DNA from: Desulfobacterium sp.
GTDB taxonomy: Bacteria > Desulfobacterota > Desulfobacteria > Desulfobacterales > Desulfobacteraceae
DNA length: 64,000 bases
Direction of reading: 5' to 3'
Assembly: GCA_030145245.1 (NCBI GenBank)
Contig: JAQYWC010000067.1
Span: 1 to 64,000, forward strand
Positions within the stretch are counted from its first letter, which is position 1, and each line of letters starts with the position of its first letter. The notes under the pieces are model-generated. The model searched no databases, was not told where the DNA came from, and saw only the letters and a list, made by a program, of their open reading frames with translations. This document shows positions 19,517 to 28,499 of the stretch, one piece after another. Position numbers and translations under genes: made by a program.

Positions 19517-20353
19517 TCAGATATTATGAAACGGGTTGACGTGGCCACCCTGCTCCGGGACTGTTTTAAAGGAAAAAACCACCTCGGTAACGCCGGGGAC
19601 CTCCCGGGCACCGTTTTCTATCCTGGAGATCGTTTCCTCCCCCGGAGAGCCAGCGCCCGGCTCCGTACTGATGTAGACGGTTCCGTTGCTGCAGGTGACG
19701 CAGACCATGGGCGCGATCTTTACCAGGGCAGCCTCGACACTGCTTGCAAGGGCGAGATCATTGATGATTTTCATGGATTCCGGGGTTGACTGGAAATTGG
19801 GTTTCTTCACCAGGTCAACCAGGATGTCAATGGCATCGTCCACGGTGATGGTCTTGATGTTCAGGACCACATCATAGAGCCTGCTGTCCCAGGTATCGGT
19901 GCCATAGAGCTGAATTCCCCACCTTCGTCGCTCTTCATCGTCTTTCTTAAGGATATAGAGGGCCTTGTCCCCGGGAATATTCTCCCGTTTCATCTCCTCC
20001 CTGACCCGGTCGTCCATGTCGGCATTGACCCTTACCTTGAGAACACCCGGAATATTTCCCAGAAAATAATGGCCGGCAAGGCCGTGGTAGACGATATTGT
20101 CCCTCTTGACATGCTGCAGCAGGGCTGAGCGGATAAAGCTGACAAAGCGTTTCTTACCGTGGTGAAACCGTTCAATGACCTGGGGCGCATCGTGGAGGGC
20201 CCGGACCAGCTTTATCTCCGGGATATTGAACTCATCCGAGGCTTCCAGCAGAATATCCCGGGAGATGCACTCATACCCCAGACGCTGTGCCAGTTTTTCC
20301 GCAACCTCTTTTCCACGGCTGTAAGAGCCCCTTGCTATGGTAATAATTGACAT
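19517..20353 (-). CDS. Cytidylate kinase-like family protein with C-terminal extension
   Basis: MSIITIARGSYSRGKEVAEKLAQRLGYECISRDILLEASDEF; NIVYHGLAGHYFL; C-terminal CSNGTVYISTEPG...VPGVTEVVF resembles BON-type domain. Confidence 0.8.
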   Translation of the reverse strand: MSIITIARGSYSRGKEVAEKLAQRLGYECISRDILLEASDEFNIPEIKLVRALHDAPQVIERFHHGKKRFVSFIRSALLQHVKRDNIVYHGLAGHYFLGNIPGVLKVRVNADMDDRVREEMKRENIPGDKALYILKKDDEERRRWGIQLYGTDTWDSRLYDVVLNIKTITVDDAIDILVDLVKKPNFQSTPESMKIINDLALASSVEAALVKIAPMVCVTCSNGTVYISTEPGAGSPGEETISRIENGAREVPGVTEVVFSFKTVPEQGGHVNPFHNI

Positions 20354-20497
20354 AGTCGCTCCTCCCTGTTTGTCGTCGGTTTTTGGGAAAACAATATTGT
20401 GTGGAAGATATAGGAACAAGTATCCTCTGACCGGGCTGAAAAATCAAGGGAAACCCTTGGTTTTTTCGCTGGGGCGAAAAAAGGAATAACGGAACGG

Positions 20498-21715
20498 CTA
20501 CTCGTATTTCAGGGCATTGATGGGGCTCATGGCGGCGGCTTTCCTGGCCGGATAAAACCCGAAAAAAATTCCCACCCCAGCCGAGAACAGGACTGCGGTC
20601 AGGATGATCCCCGGATCCACCACCACGCTGGTTCCCATGATCCTGCCAAGGCCAAATGCGATGCCAAGGCCAAGGACAATGCCAAGGCCTCCCCCCAAGA
20701 GACTCAAAATCATGGCTTCAATGAGAAACTGGGTCAGGATATCCCGTCCCCTTGCCCCCACGGCCATGCGGATACCGATCTCCCGGGTGCGCTCCGTCAC
20801 CGACACCAGCATGATATTCATGATACCGATGCCCCCCACCAGCAGGGAAACGCCGGCAATGGCACTGAGCAAAAGAGTCAGGGTGCCAGTGATCCGGGTG
20901 GCCATGGAGGTGATTTCAGTCTGGCTTCTAATGCGAAAATCATCCCGCTCTTCCGCCCTGAGCCTGTGCCGTATCCTTAAAAGCGCCCGGATCTCGGCCA
21001 TGGCCTGTTCCATGGCTTCCGGCGACCTGGCACTGGCCATGATGGTTCGAACGGTTTTGCCGTCCGAGAGCCGGTACAGGGCCGTGGTGGAGGGAATCAG
21101 GATCACATCGTCCTGGTCTGTCCCCATGGCGGTCTGGCCCTTGGCCCTGAGCACCCCGATCACCTTAAAGGGGACATTCCGGATGCGAATCCGGGTGCCC
21201 AGGGGATCCTGGCCGGAGAACAGCTCATCCGCCACGGTCTTGCCCAGCACCGCCACCTTGGATTTCACCTTGAGATCACGGCCGGCGAAAAAGGTGCCAC
21301 GGCTGAGTTCCAGGTTCCGGATAAGGGGATATCCCGGACTCACCCCCTGGATACGGGTGTTCCAGTTGGCAGCACCCGCAATCACCTGGGCCTGGACCGA
21401 GATCACGGGGGAAACCCCGGCCACCGAGGCAAGATTTTTATCCATGGCCCGGGCATCGGCCATGGACAGGGAGTCCTGGGTACCGGCCCCGCCATGGACC
21501 CCTCTCCGGGAGGCGCTGCCCGAACGGATGATGAGAAGATTGGTACCCATGGAATCCACCTGGCGCTGGATATCCGCCTGGGACCCTTTGCCAAGGGAGA
21601 TAAGGCAGATCACAGAACCCACCCCGATGATGATGCCCAGCATGGTCAGCAGGCTCCGCAAACGGTTCTTTGCAATGCTTTTCAGGGCGACCCCCACGAA
21701 CTTCATCCATTTCAC
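20498..21715 (-). CDS. MacB-like ABC transporter permease
   Basis: ALKSIAKNRLRSLLTMLGIIIGVGSVI, GGIGIMNIMLVSVTERTREIGIRMAVGA, C-terminal FGFYPARKAAAMSPINALKYE. Confidence 0.93.
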   Translation of the reverse strand: MKWMKFVGVALKSIAKNRLRSLLTMLGIIIGVGSVICLISLGKGSQADIQRQVDSMGTNLLIIRSGSASRRGVHGGAGTQDSLSMADARAMDKNLASVAGVSPVISVQAQVIAGAANWNTRIQGVSPGYPLIRNLELSRGTFFAGRDLKVKSKVAVLGKTVADELFSGQDPLGTRIRIRNVPFKVIGVLRAKGQTAMGTDQDDVILIPSTTALYRLSDGKTVRTIMASARSPEAMEQAMAEIRALLRIRHRLRAEERDDFRIRSQTEITSMATRITGTLTLLLSAIAGVSLLVGGIGIMNIMLVSVTERTREIGIRMAVGARGRDILTQFLIEAMILSLLGGGLGIVLGLGIAFGLGRIMGTSVVVDPGIILTAVLFSAGVGIFFGFYPARKAAAMSPINALKYE

Positions 21716-22425
21716 GGTGAACTCTCCTCCCCAAAAGCGTCGCCAACGCCACGGTCCTTTATGATGCGGCCGTCCGCAAGCTCGATGATCCGGTTGGCAA
21801 ACCGGGCCATCTCAGATTCGTGGGTCACAAGGACAATGGTGATCCCCCTTTGATTGAGCCGTTGAAACAAAGTGATCACCTCCAGGGTGGTGGCGGAATC
21901 CAGGTTGCCCGTGGGCTCGTCCGCCAGGATGATGGCAGGTTGGTTGACCAGGGCCCTGGCGATGGCCACCCGCTGCTGCTGGCCTCCTGAGAGCTGGCTT
22001 GGCTCATGGTCGAGCCGTTGGGCAAGCCCCACGGTGGTCAGGGCCTCAACAGCCCGCTGCCGGGATTCCCTGCCCAGGCCCAGGGGGGAATAGAGCAGGG
22101 GCAGCTCCACATTTTCAAGGGCCGATGTCCTTGGGAGCAGATTAAATCCCTGGAACACAAATCCGATCCGCCGGTTCCTGACATGGGCCAGCTGATCCCT
22201 GTCCATGCGGCTCACATTGATCCCTTCCAGGAGATACTCGCCGGTGTCTGCCCGGTCCAGGCACCCCAGGACATTCATGAGGGTGGATTTTCCCGATCCC
22301 GAGGTACCCATGACGGCCACGAACTCCCCCTGGCAGATGGTCATGGTAACCCTGTCCAGGGCCTTGACCGGGGAATCCCCCAGCACAAATGTCTTTGAAA
22401 CATCTTTTAACTCAATGATTTTCAT
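21712..22425 (-). CDS. MacB/LolD-like ABC transporter ATP-binding protein
   Basis: [45 protein letters not shown]. Confidence 0.95.
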   Translation of the reverse strand: MKIIELKDVSKTFVLGDSPVKALDRVTMTICQGEFVAVMGTSGSGKSTLMNVLGCLDRADTGEYLLEGINVSRMDRDQLAHVRNRRIGFVFQGFNLLPRTSALENVELPLLYSPLGLGRESRQRAVEALTTVGLAQRLDHEPSQLSGGQQQRVAIARALVNQPAIILADEPTGNLDSATTLEVITLFQRLNQRGITIVLVTHESEMARFANRIIELADGRIIKDRGVGDAFGEESSP

Positions 22426-22722
22426 AAAGACACACCGTTATATTAAGTGACATCCGGATCATACCCCCTTTTGCCATGAATGCCAAATTCAGATCTTCCC
22501 CAATCCAGGGTTCCCCTTGAATATAATCCATTGAAATTTTACAAACCCGATAGTATATAGCTTGATTAGATCAAGCAGGCAGTCGCAAGCCATCGCCCTT
22601 TTTGTCCCAGAAAAATCAGCAAGTCCGATCAATCTTCCCTGTCGCAGGTTTTCCTTACTGCACGGGAAGAAGACCGTTTTTCGTTCCAGCAGCATCAACC
22701 CAAACAAACAGGAGGATCCCTG

Positions 22723-24360
22723 ATGAAAAAACGTCATCATGTGAGAGTTGCATTGATTATGGCCCTTTTGCTATCCTTGTTTATCTTTGCGAGTTGTGAC
22801 GACGATGACAACGACAATGGTAATCCCACCCTCTTAACAGACGGCCTCACTGATTCAAACCTCATCCACTATTCCGGTGAAAGCGGGGATGATCTCGCCC
22901 AGATCACCTACTTTGCCCTGGCCGCGGACAGCGATGCATACAAGGCACTTCCCGAAAGCGAAACCGCCAAGGTTACCAAGATCAAGGCCAACATCCTCCA
23001 CTCCTCCCTCTTCACCCCGGACCAGCTCATCGCCGGCCACGAAGCTTCCGGCACCTTGACGGTCCAGGATGATTCGGGCCTGCGGATCCAGAATGTCTCC
23101 CTCAAGGTCCCGGACAACTGGAACGGGGATCTTGTGGTTGGCGGGACCCCGGGAATGCGCAACGAGTACGCCAGCTGGGCCATCCTGGCACCCTGGCTCC
23201 TGAACAGGGGATACGCCGTTGTGACCGGTAATAAAGGCATCCCCAAAGGCATCGCAGACATGCTGAGCGGCACCCATCCGTCCCAGCACTGGGGCATGAT
23301 GATGCTGGACCTTGCGGACTGGTCCCAGCAACGCCTTGAAGATCTCCACGGCCGCAAGGTGGCCCACACCTATGCCATGGGTCTTTCAAACGGCGGCTAC
23401 CAGGTACGCCGGGCCCTGGAACTGGACCATGAAGCGGTGAATGGCGGCGCTGTCCGGCTCTTTGACGGCGGCCTTGACTGGTCCGGCACCTATTCCCCGG
23501 ATAAAAGGGTCATGGACACCGACAATGACGGCCAGGTATCCCCCCGGGAATATGGGGATTCCAATTCCCTGATTCCCTCCATTGACAAGGCCACGATGGC
23601 CATGGGGTGGGCCTATCCCACGGCAACCAGCATCACCGCCACCCAGTATGACAGGGTCCCCCGGTTTCCCGATGCCCAGGATGGTGTCACATCCGGTGGT
23701 TACGCAACAGAATCGGCTATTTTCTGGGGGGCCTACAACACCATCTCAGACGCTTACAAGGCGATCCCCGGCTACGAAATCTTTAAAGGGGTCGGGTATT
23801 ACAATCTCATCTCCCATGTCTACCGGGCCGACCTCCGGGGGGACACTGCCGCTGAAGCCGGTGTTTACAGCAGTTATAACGATCCTGCAAACCCAGACGC
23901 AGCCCCCCCCGTCTATGCCTGGCTGGCCAGTGCCGACAAAGGGAACTGGACCGCAGAGAGCGTTGAGTACGCCTTAAAGACAGCCAATACCGGTGAGTTC
24001 TCCGTTCCCATGATCAGCCTCCATGGCACCGCTGACGGCCTTCTTGGCACGGTCTCCAATGGCACGGCCTATCGAAATGCTGTGGAAAACTACGGGAATG
24101 CCGATCTTCACCGTTTCTTCCTCATCCAAAACGCCGGCCATGTTGACGCCCATGCCGACGGCGGTCTGGATTATGATTTCAACGGGCAGCCGGGGGATGA
24201 AAATGCAGCGGATGAACTGACCCCCATGCAGGCCTACGCCCAGAGAAGTTTTGATTATCTCGTTGACTGGGTGGAAAAAAAGGTCCTTCCCCCAAATTCA
24301 ACAACCGTGACCACCTCACCTGCAAATGACGTAACAGATCCGGACACCCTGTCCTGGTAG
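22723..24360 (+). CDS. Secreted (lipoprotein) alpha/beta hydrolase, 3-hydroxybutyrate oligomer hydrolase-like
   Basis: Signal peptide ending LFIFASC; VPDNWNGDLVVGGTPGMRNEYAS, GYAVVTGNKG, YAMGLSNGGYQVRRALE nucleophile-elbow-like motif. Confidence 0.65.
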   Translation: MKKRHHVRVALIMALLLSLFIFASCDDDDNDNGNPTLLTDGLTDSNLIHYSGESGDDLAQITYFALAADSDAYKALPESETAKVTKIKANILHSSLFTPDQLIAGHEASGTLTVQDDSGLRIQNVSLKVPDNWNGDLVVGGTPGMRNEYASWAILAPWLLNRGYAVVTGNKGIPKGIADMLSGTHPSQHWGMMMLDLADWSQQRLEDLHGRKVAHTYAMGLSNGGYQVRRALELDHEAVNGGAVRLFDGGLDWSGTYSPDKRVMDTDNDGQVSPREYGDSNSLIPSIDKATMAMGWAYPTATSITATQYDRVPRFPDAQDGVTSGGYATESAIFWGAYNTISDAYKAIPGYEIFKGVGYYNLISHVYRADLRGDTAAEAGVYSSYNDPANPDAAPPVYAWLASADKGNWTAESVEYALKTANTGEFSVPMISLHGTADGLLGTVSNGTAYRNAVENYGNADLHRFFLIQNAGHVDAHADGGLDYDFNGQPGDENAADELTPMQAYAQRSFDYLVDWVEKKVLPPNSTTVTTSPANDVTDPDTLSW

Positions 24361-24368
24361 CGCCTAAA

Positions 24369-25544
24369 TCACCGTTTTCTTGAAGAACGCCTGGGCATGA
24401 GCCGTGTGAAGAAGCCTTTTTTCGACTCAGCCTTTGCCACCTTGATTCCCACCAGGACCACCATGCCCGCCTCCACCCCCTGGCCCTTAATCTCGGTCAG
24501 GGTGCCGTTGGAAATGCCCGGGGTCACCCCAACCCGCCGGGGCTGCCCGGAATCATCCTGAACAAACAGGGCGCTCCCTGATAAAGCGTCCGGGCCGTTG
24601 CCGCCCCCGGGCTTGAAATTCAACGCTGGGGCAGGGGCCAGGAGCACATCCTCCACCCGGTCCAGCACAAAATCCACCGTGGCCGTCATGCCGGGCAAAA
24701 GCACGCCCTGGTCATTGGGAGCCGCCACCACCACGGTATAGGTAACCACATTGGAGACCACAACAGGGTTGAGCCGGATCTGGGAGACCCGGCCCCCAAA
24801 CTTCCTGTCCGGAAAGGTCTGAACCGTGAAGCGAACCTCCTGGTCCTCGCGGATCAGGCCGATGTCGCTTTCGTCAACATCAGCCTCGATCTGCATCTTT
24901 GAAAGATCTTCGGCAATGACAAACAAGGTGGGGGTGCTGTAGCTTGCCGCCACGGTCTGGCCGGCCTCGATGCTCCGCTCGATCACCTTGCCGTTGATGG
25001 GGGATCTGATGATGGTGTTGTCAAGGTTGACCCGGGCCCGCTTCAACACCCCCTGGGCTGCCATGAGAACCCCCTGGGCCGTCTTGTACTCGGTTTCCAT
25101 GATCAGAAACTCCTGGGCAGAGAGATGGCCCTGCTCCATGAGTGGCCTGTTGCGGTCATATTCCGCCCGGGCCTTTGCCAGGGACGCCCGGGCCTGGATC
25201 ACCCGGGCCTTGGCCTCCATGACGCTGGCCTGGAACAGGGCCTGGTCCAGCCGGGCCAGGACCTGCTCCTTTGTCACCTCATCATTATAATCGGCCAACA
25301 CCTGCTCAATGGTGCCGGACACCTGGGTGCCCACACTGACCGTGCCCACGGCAGCCAGGGTGCCGGTGCTGGAGACCAGGTTTTCCAGGTTTCCACGGGT
25401 GATCACCCCGGTTTTGAACCGGTCCCGGGCCTGGGAAACCCTGTCCGGGCGTGATTGAAAAATATCCGATCCAAGGGAGACAAGATAGACGATACCGGCA
25501 ATGATCAGGACCCATTTTACCAGGGCCAGGAACGCTTTAATCAT
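24369..25544 (-). CDS. MacA-like efflux periplasmic adaptor subunit
   Basis: GTLAAVGTVSVGTQVSGTIEQVLADYNDEVTKEQVLARLD, IRSPINGKVIERSIEAGQTV, DVDESDIGLI. Confidence 0.93.
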   Translation of the reverse strand: MIKAFLALVKWVLIIAGIVYLVSLGSDIFQSRPDRVSQARDRFKTGVITRGNLENLVSSTGTLAAVGTVSVGTQVSGTIEQVLADYNDEVTKEQVLARLDQALFQASVMEAKARVIQARASLAKARAEYDRNRPLMEQGHLSAQEFLIMETEYKTAQGVLMAAQGVLKRARVNLDNTIIRSPINGKVIERSIEAGQTVAASYSTPTLFVIAEDLSKMQIEADVDESDIGLIREDQEVRFTVQTFPDRKFGGRVSQIRLNPVVVSNVVTYTVVVAAPNDQGVLLPGMTATVDFVLDRVEDVLLAPAPALNFKPGGGNGPDALSGSALFVQDDSGQPRRVGVTPGISNGTLTEIKGQGVEAGMVVLVGIKVAKAESKKGFFTRLMPRRSSRKR

Positions 25545-26854
25545 GGTTTAAACCCTCTTCCCCTTGCATATTCCAGGGCCGCTGCCTGGATCATCCGGTT
25601 GATGTTTGCCCCAAGGGATCCGTAGCTTGCTTCAACATGGGTAACCCTGGCCCGGGTCAGTTCAGTAAGGGTGGCAGCCCCGACCAGGTATCGCTGCTCA
25701 ACACTCTCCAGGGCCTTTGCCGCATGGGCCAGCCTGGCCCTTGCCACCCGCTCCTGGGCCAGGGTGGTCCTGTAATTTTCCGCAGCCTCCCCCACCTCTG
25801 TCCGGACCCTGTTTTTCCGGCGTTCAAGCTCCAGCGCTTCCATCTGTCTTGTGATTCTCGACTGGGCAATGGCGTGCCGGGTCAGGTGACGGTCAAAGAT
25901 GGGAACGGCAACCGAGATGCCGATGCTGGAAGAAAACTCCTCCATCTGCTCCATCACACCCCCTTTGTCCTGGCCGGAATAGGACGACCCGGCCGTCAGA
26001 AACATCTCCACCACCGGCCTCCCCCCTGCCCGGGCCTGAACGATCTTCTGGTCTGCCGCAAGGATCCTGTGTTCCTGGGCCCTGAGGTCGGCCCTGGCAC
26101 CATGGGCCGGGTCAGAAAAGGTTCCCTGGTCCAAATCCGCGAAAAAAAGAGCGGCAGCCGGCACCATCACCGCAAACTCAATGGCTGAAAAGACCCCCAG
26201 TATCTCCATGAGCTGCATTTTACTCACACTGAACGCTTTGCGGGCGTCCAGGAGATTGAAGCGGGAATCTTCCATCTCCGCCTGCTGCTGGTAGAGATCC
26301 GTGACCGGCCGGGTTCCGGCCGCAACAAAGGCCTTGATCTGCCCGAGCAGCAATGTATGATCCTCCAGGTTATCCTCCGCCACCCCAATGCGCTCCTGTT
26401 TTAACACACATGTCAAATAGGCAGACACGGTATCAAACACCACGGTCTGCTCTTTTCTGTCCCGGGTTTTCAGATAGAATTCAAGGGTCTGCCGGCTCTC
26501 TTCCAGGGCTGCCGTGTCGGCAAACCCCTTGAACAGGTTCACCCGGGAATCCAGGGTTGCCCCCAGGCTCCCATACTCCCGACGGGACTGGGGGGAATTT
26601 TTGGTTGATCGCCGGGAAAAGGAGGTATCCCCGCTGACCATGGGAAGAAACGCATCTTCCTTCATTTTAACCGAAAGGATTGAATGCCGGGTCTGGCTGA
26701 CAGCCTGTTTCAGTTCAGGATTGTGCTTGAGGGCAAGGGATACGGCCTGCTCCAGGGTGACCAGCCGGCCGTCCTGTGCCAGGGCAGGGCCTGCCAACCA
26801 TGCAAGCATGAAACCTGCGACCACCACGCTGCCAATGACAAGGCGTCCCATCAT
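25541..26854 (-). CDS. TolC family outer membrane efflux protein
   Basis: Signal peptide from MMGRLVIGSVVVAGFMLAWLAGPALA; LEQAVSLALKHNPELKQA; paired helical repeats. 4-bp overlap with the adaptor gene. Confidence 0.9.
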   Translation of the reverse strand: MMGRLVIGSVVVAGFMLAWLAGPALAQDGRLVTLEQAVSLALKHNPELKQAVSQTRHSILSVKMKEDAFLPMVSGDTSFSRRSTKNSPQSRREYGSLGATLDSRVNLFKGFADTAALEESRQTLEFYLKTRDRKEQTVVFDTVSAYLTCVLKQERIGVAEDNLEDHTLLLGQIKAFVAAGTRPVTDLYQQQAEMEDSRFNLLDARKAFSVSKMQLMEILGVFSAIEFAVMVPAAALFFADLDQGTFSDPAHGARADLRAQEHRILAADQKIVQARAGGRPVVEMFLTAGSSYSGQDKGGVMEQMEEFSSSIGISVAVPIFDRHLTRHAIAQSRITRQMEALELERRKNRVRTEVGEAAENYRTTLAQERVARARLAHAAKALESVEQRYLVGAATLTELTRARVTHVEASYGSLGANINRMIQAAALEYARGRGFKP

Positions 26855-27133
26855 AATGACCCTTTCCTCGGAGAATGTGTTCCGGAAGATGCGATGCCAT
26901 AACCATAACCTCTTTTCAGATGAATATAAAGGGAACGATAAAGGGGCGTCCCCAATTTCCACATTATTTGTATGCGTCCCTTGACAAAAAGCATCGTCCC
27001 ATCCTACCGTTAGACTTCTCTTGATAAAATGCATTTTCCTATCCTGAAAAATACGACGTGAAAGACTGTGAGGAGATATTCCCATGGAAATTTTTCATCA
27101 GGTCATGGATCTGATCAAGAAAGGAGAACGCCC

Positions 27134-28024
27134 ATGGCTGTAGCACGGGAATTTGAATATTTCAGGCCCGAAACATTGGAGCACTCGATCTCCTTGCTTG
27201 GGGAATACGGCGAAAACGCGAGGGTGCTGGCGGGCGGTACAGATATGGCCTTGAAAATCAAACAAGGTGTTGAAACACCCAAGGCCGTGGTCGATATCAA
27301 GGGTATCAGCGAGCTTGAACGATTGGAATCAACGGATAACGGTCTGCACCTGGGAGCGCTGGTTACATTCAGTCAGGTGATGGCTTCCGGCCTGGTTGCT
27401 GCAAACTTCCCCCTGTTACGGGATGCGGCCGCAACCGTTGGTTCCGTGGGTATCAGGAACCGGGCGACACTGGTGGGAAGCCTCTGTTCCGCCGTACCGT
27501 CACTTGACATCGGTCCGGCCTTGCTGGTCCATGAAGCCGTGGTTTTAACCCGGAGCGCAGGGGGTACACGCAAGACAGGGATCAACAAATGGTTCACCGG
27601 ACCGAAACAATGCGCACTGGAACCCGGGGAACTGGTCACCGGCATTGTTGTCCCCCTGCCCCCTGGAAAGGCTGGGGGATGCTATGTCAAGCGGGGGCGC
27701 TACGCCGGAAAAGATCCGGCCCAGGCCGGAGTGGGCATTCTGGCGATGGAAAAAAATGACTACCGGGTGGCATTCTGCGCGGTCGGCCCTGTGGCAAAAC
27801 GCGCTCCCTCCATTGAAACCTGCCTGCACGGACAGGAACTGACCGACCCGCTGATCAAAGCGGCCCAGGCACTCGTCCCCCAAGAGATCTCTCCCATCAC
27901 CGACATCCGCGCTTCAAAAGCGTATCGCACCCTGATAATAAAAGTCATGCTGGAGCGGGGGTTGAAAACCGCTGTGTCCCGTTTAAAAGGAAAACCCAGC
28001 GCACACGGCGCGATTTGGATATAG
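27134..28024 (+). CDS. Molybdenum hydroxylase FAD-binding subunit (CoxM/XdhB-like)
   Basis: YFRPETLEHSISLLGEYGENARVLAGGTDM, ATVGSVGIRNRATLVGSLCSAVPSLD. Confidence 0.92.
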   Translation: MAVAREFEYFRPETLEHSISLLGEYGENARVLAGGTDMALKIKQGVETPKAVVDIKGISELERLESTDNGLHLGALVTFSQVMASGLVAANFPLLRDAAATVGSVGIRNRATLVGSLCSAVPSLDIGPALLVHEAVVLTRSAGGTRKTGINKWFTGPKQCALEPGELVTGIVVPLPPGKAGGCYVKRGRYAGKDPAQAGVGILAMEKNDYRVAFCAVGPVAKRAPSIETCLHGQELTDPLIKAAQALVPQEISPITDIRASKAYRTLIIKVMLERGLKTAVSRLKGKPSAHGAIWI

Positions 28025-28033
28025 GAGTTTTGC

Positions 28034-28492
28034 ATGAAAAAAACCATCACATTGACATTGAACGGGGACGCAAGGAGCGTAGATGTTGAAACAACCGAGA
28101 CCCTGCTGGCTGTGTTGCGCAATAAGCTCGGTGTGAAAAGCCCGAAATGTGGCTGCGACCAGGGGGAGTGCGGCGCCTGCACCGTTCTTCTGAACGGTAA
28201 AAGCGTCAGAAGTTGCCTGATTTTCTCCGTTGAAGTTGACGGCCAGGAGGTTGTGACCCTGGAAGGCCTTTCCCATAACGGACCAACGCCCCTTCAGCAA
28301 GCCTTTATTGACCGCAGCGCGTTCCAATGCGGATACTGCGCCCCCGGGGTTATCCTCAGCGCCACGGAACTGTTAACGGTAAATCCCCACCCCACCCAAA
28401 CAGAAGTGCAGGAAGCGATTGCCGGCAACCTCTGCCGTTGCACCGGCTATGAATCCCTTATTGAAGCCATTCTGGCTGCGTCCCGGGAGTAA
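28034..28492 (+). CDS. Molybdenum hydroxylase 2Fe-2S subunit (CoxS-like)
   Basis: CGCDQGECGACTVLLNGKSVRSC, QCGYCAPG, NLCRCTGY. Confidence 0.96.
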   Translation: MKKTITLTLNGDARSVDVETTETLLAVLRNKLGVKSPKCGCDQGECGACTVLLNGKSVRSCLIFSVEVDGQEVVTLEGLSHNGPTPLQQAFIDRSAFQCGYCAPGVILSATELLTVNPHPTQTEVQEAIAGNLCRCTGYESLIEAILAASRE

Positions 28493-28499
28493 GGAGGCC

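Noticed and set aside
20604-21764. 386-aa plus-strand ORF opposite the MacB-like permease
   Set aside because: Pro/Arg/Met-rich antisense translation typical of shadow ORFs.
22560-22576. FNR/CRP-type site reading of GCTTGATTAGATCAAGC
   Set aside because: FNR consensus is TTGAT-N4-ATCAA; here the spacer is 3 nt, so the FNR assignment is not supported even though the palindrome itself is reported.
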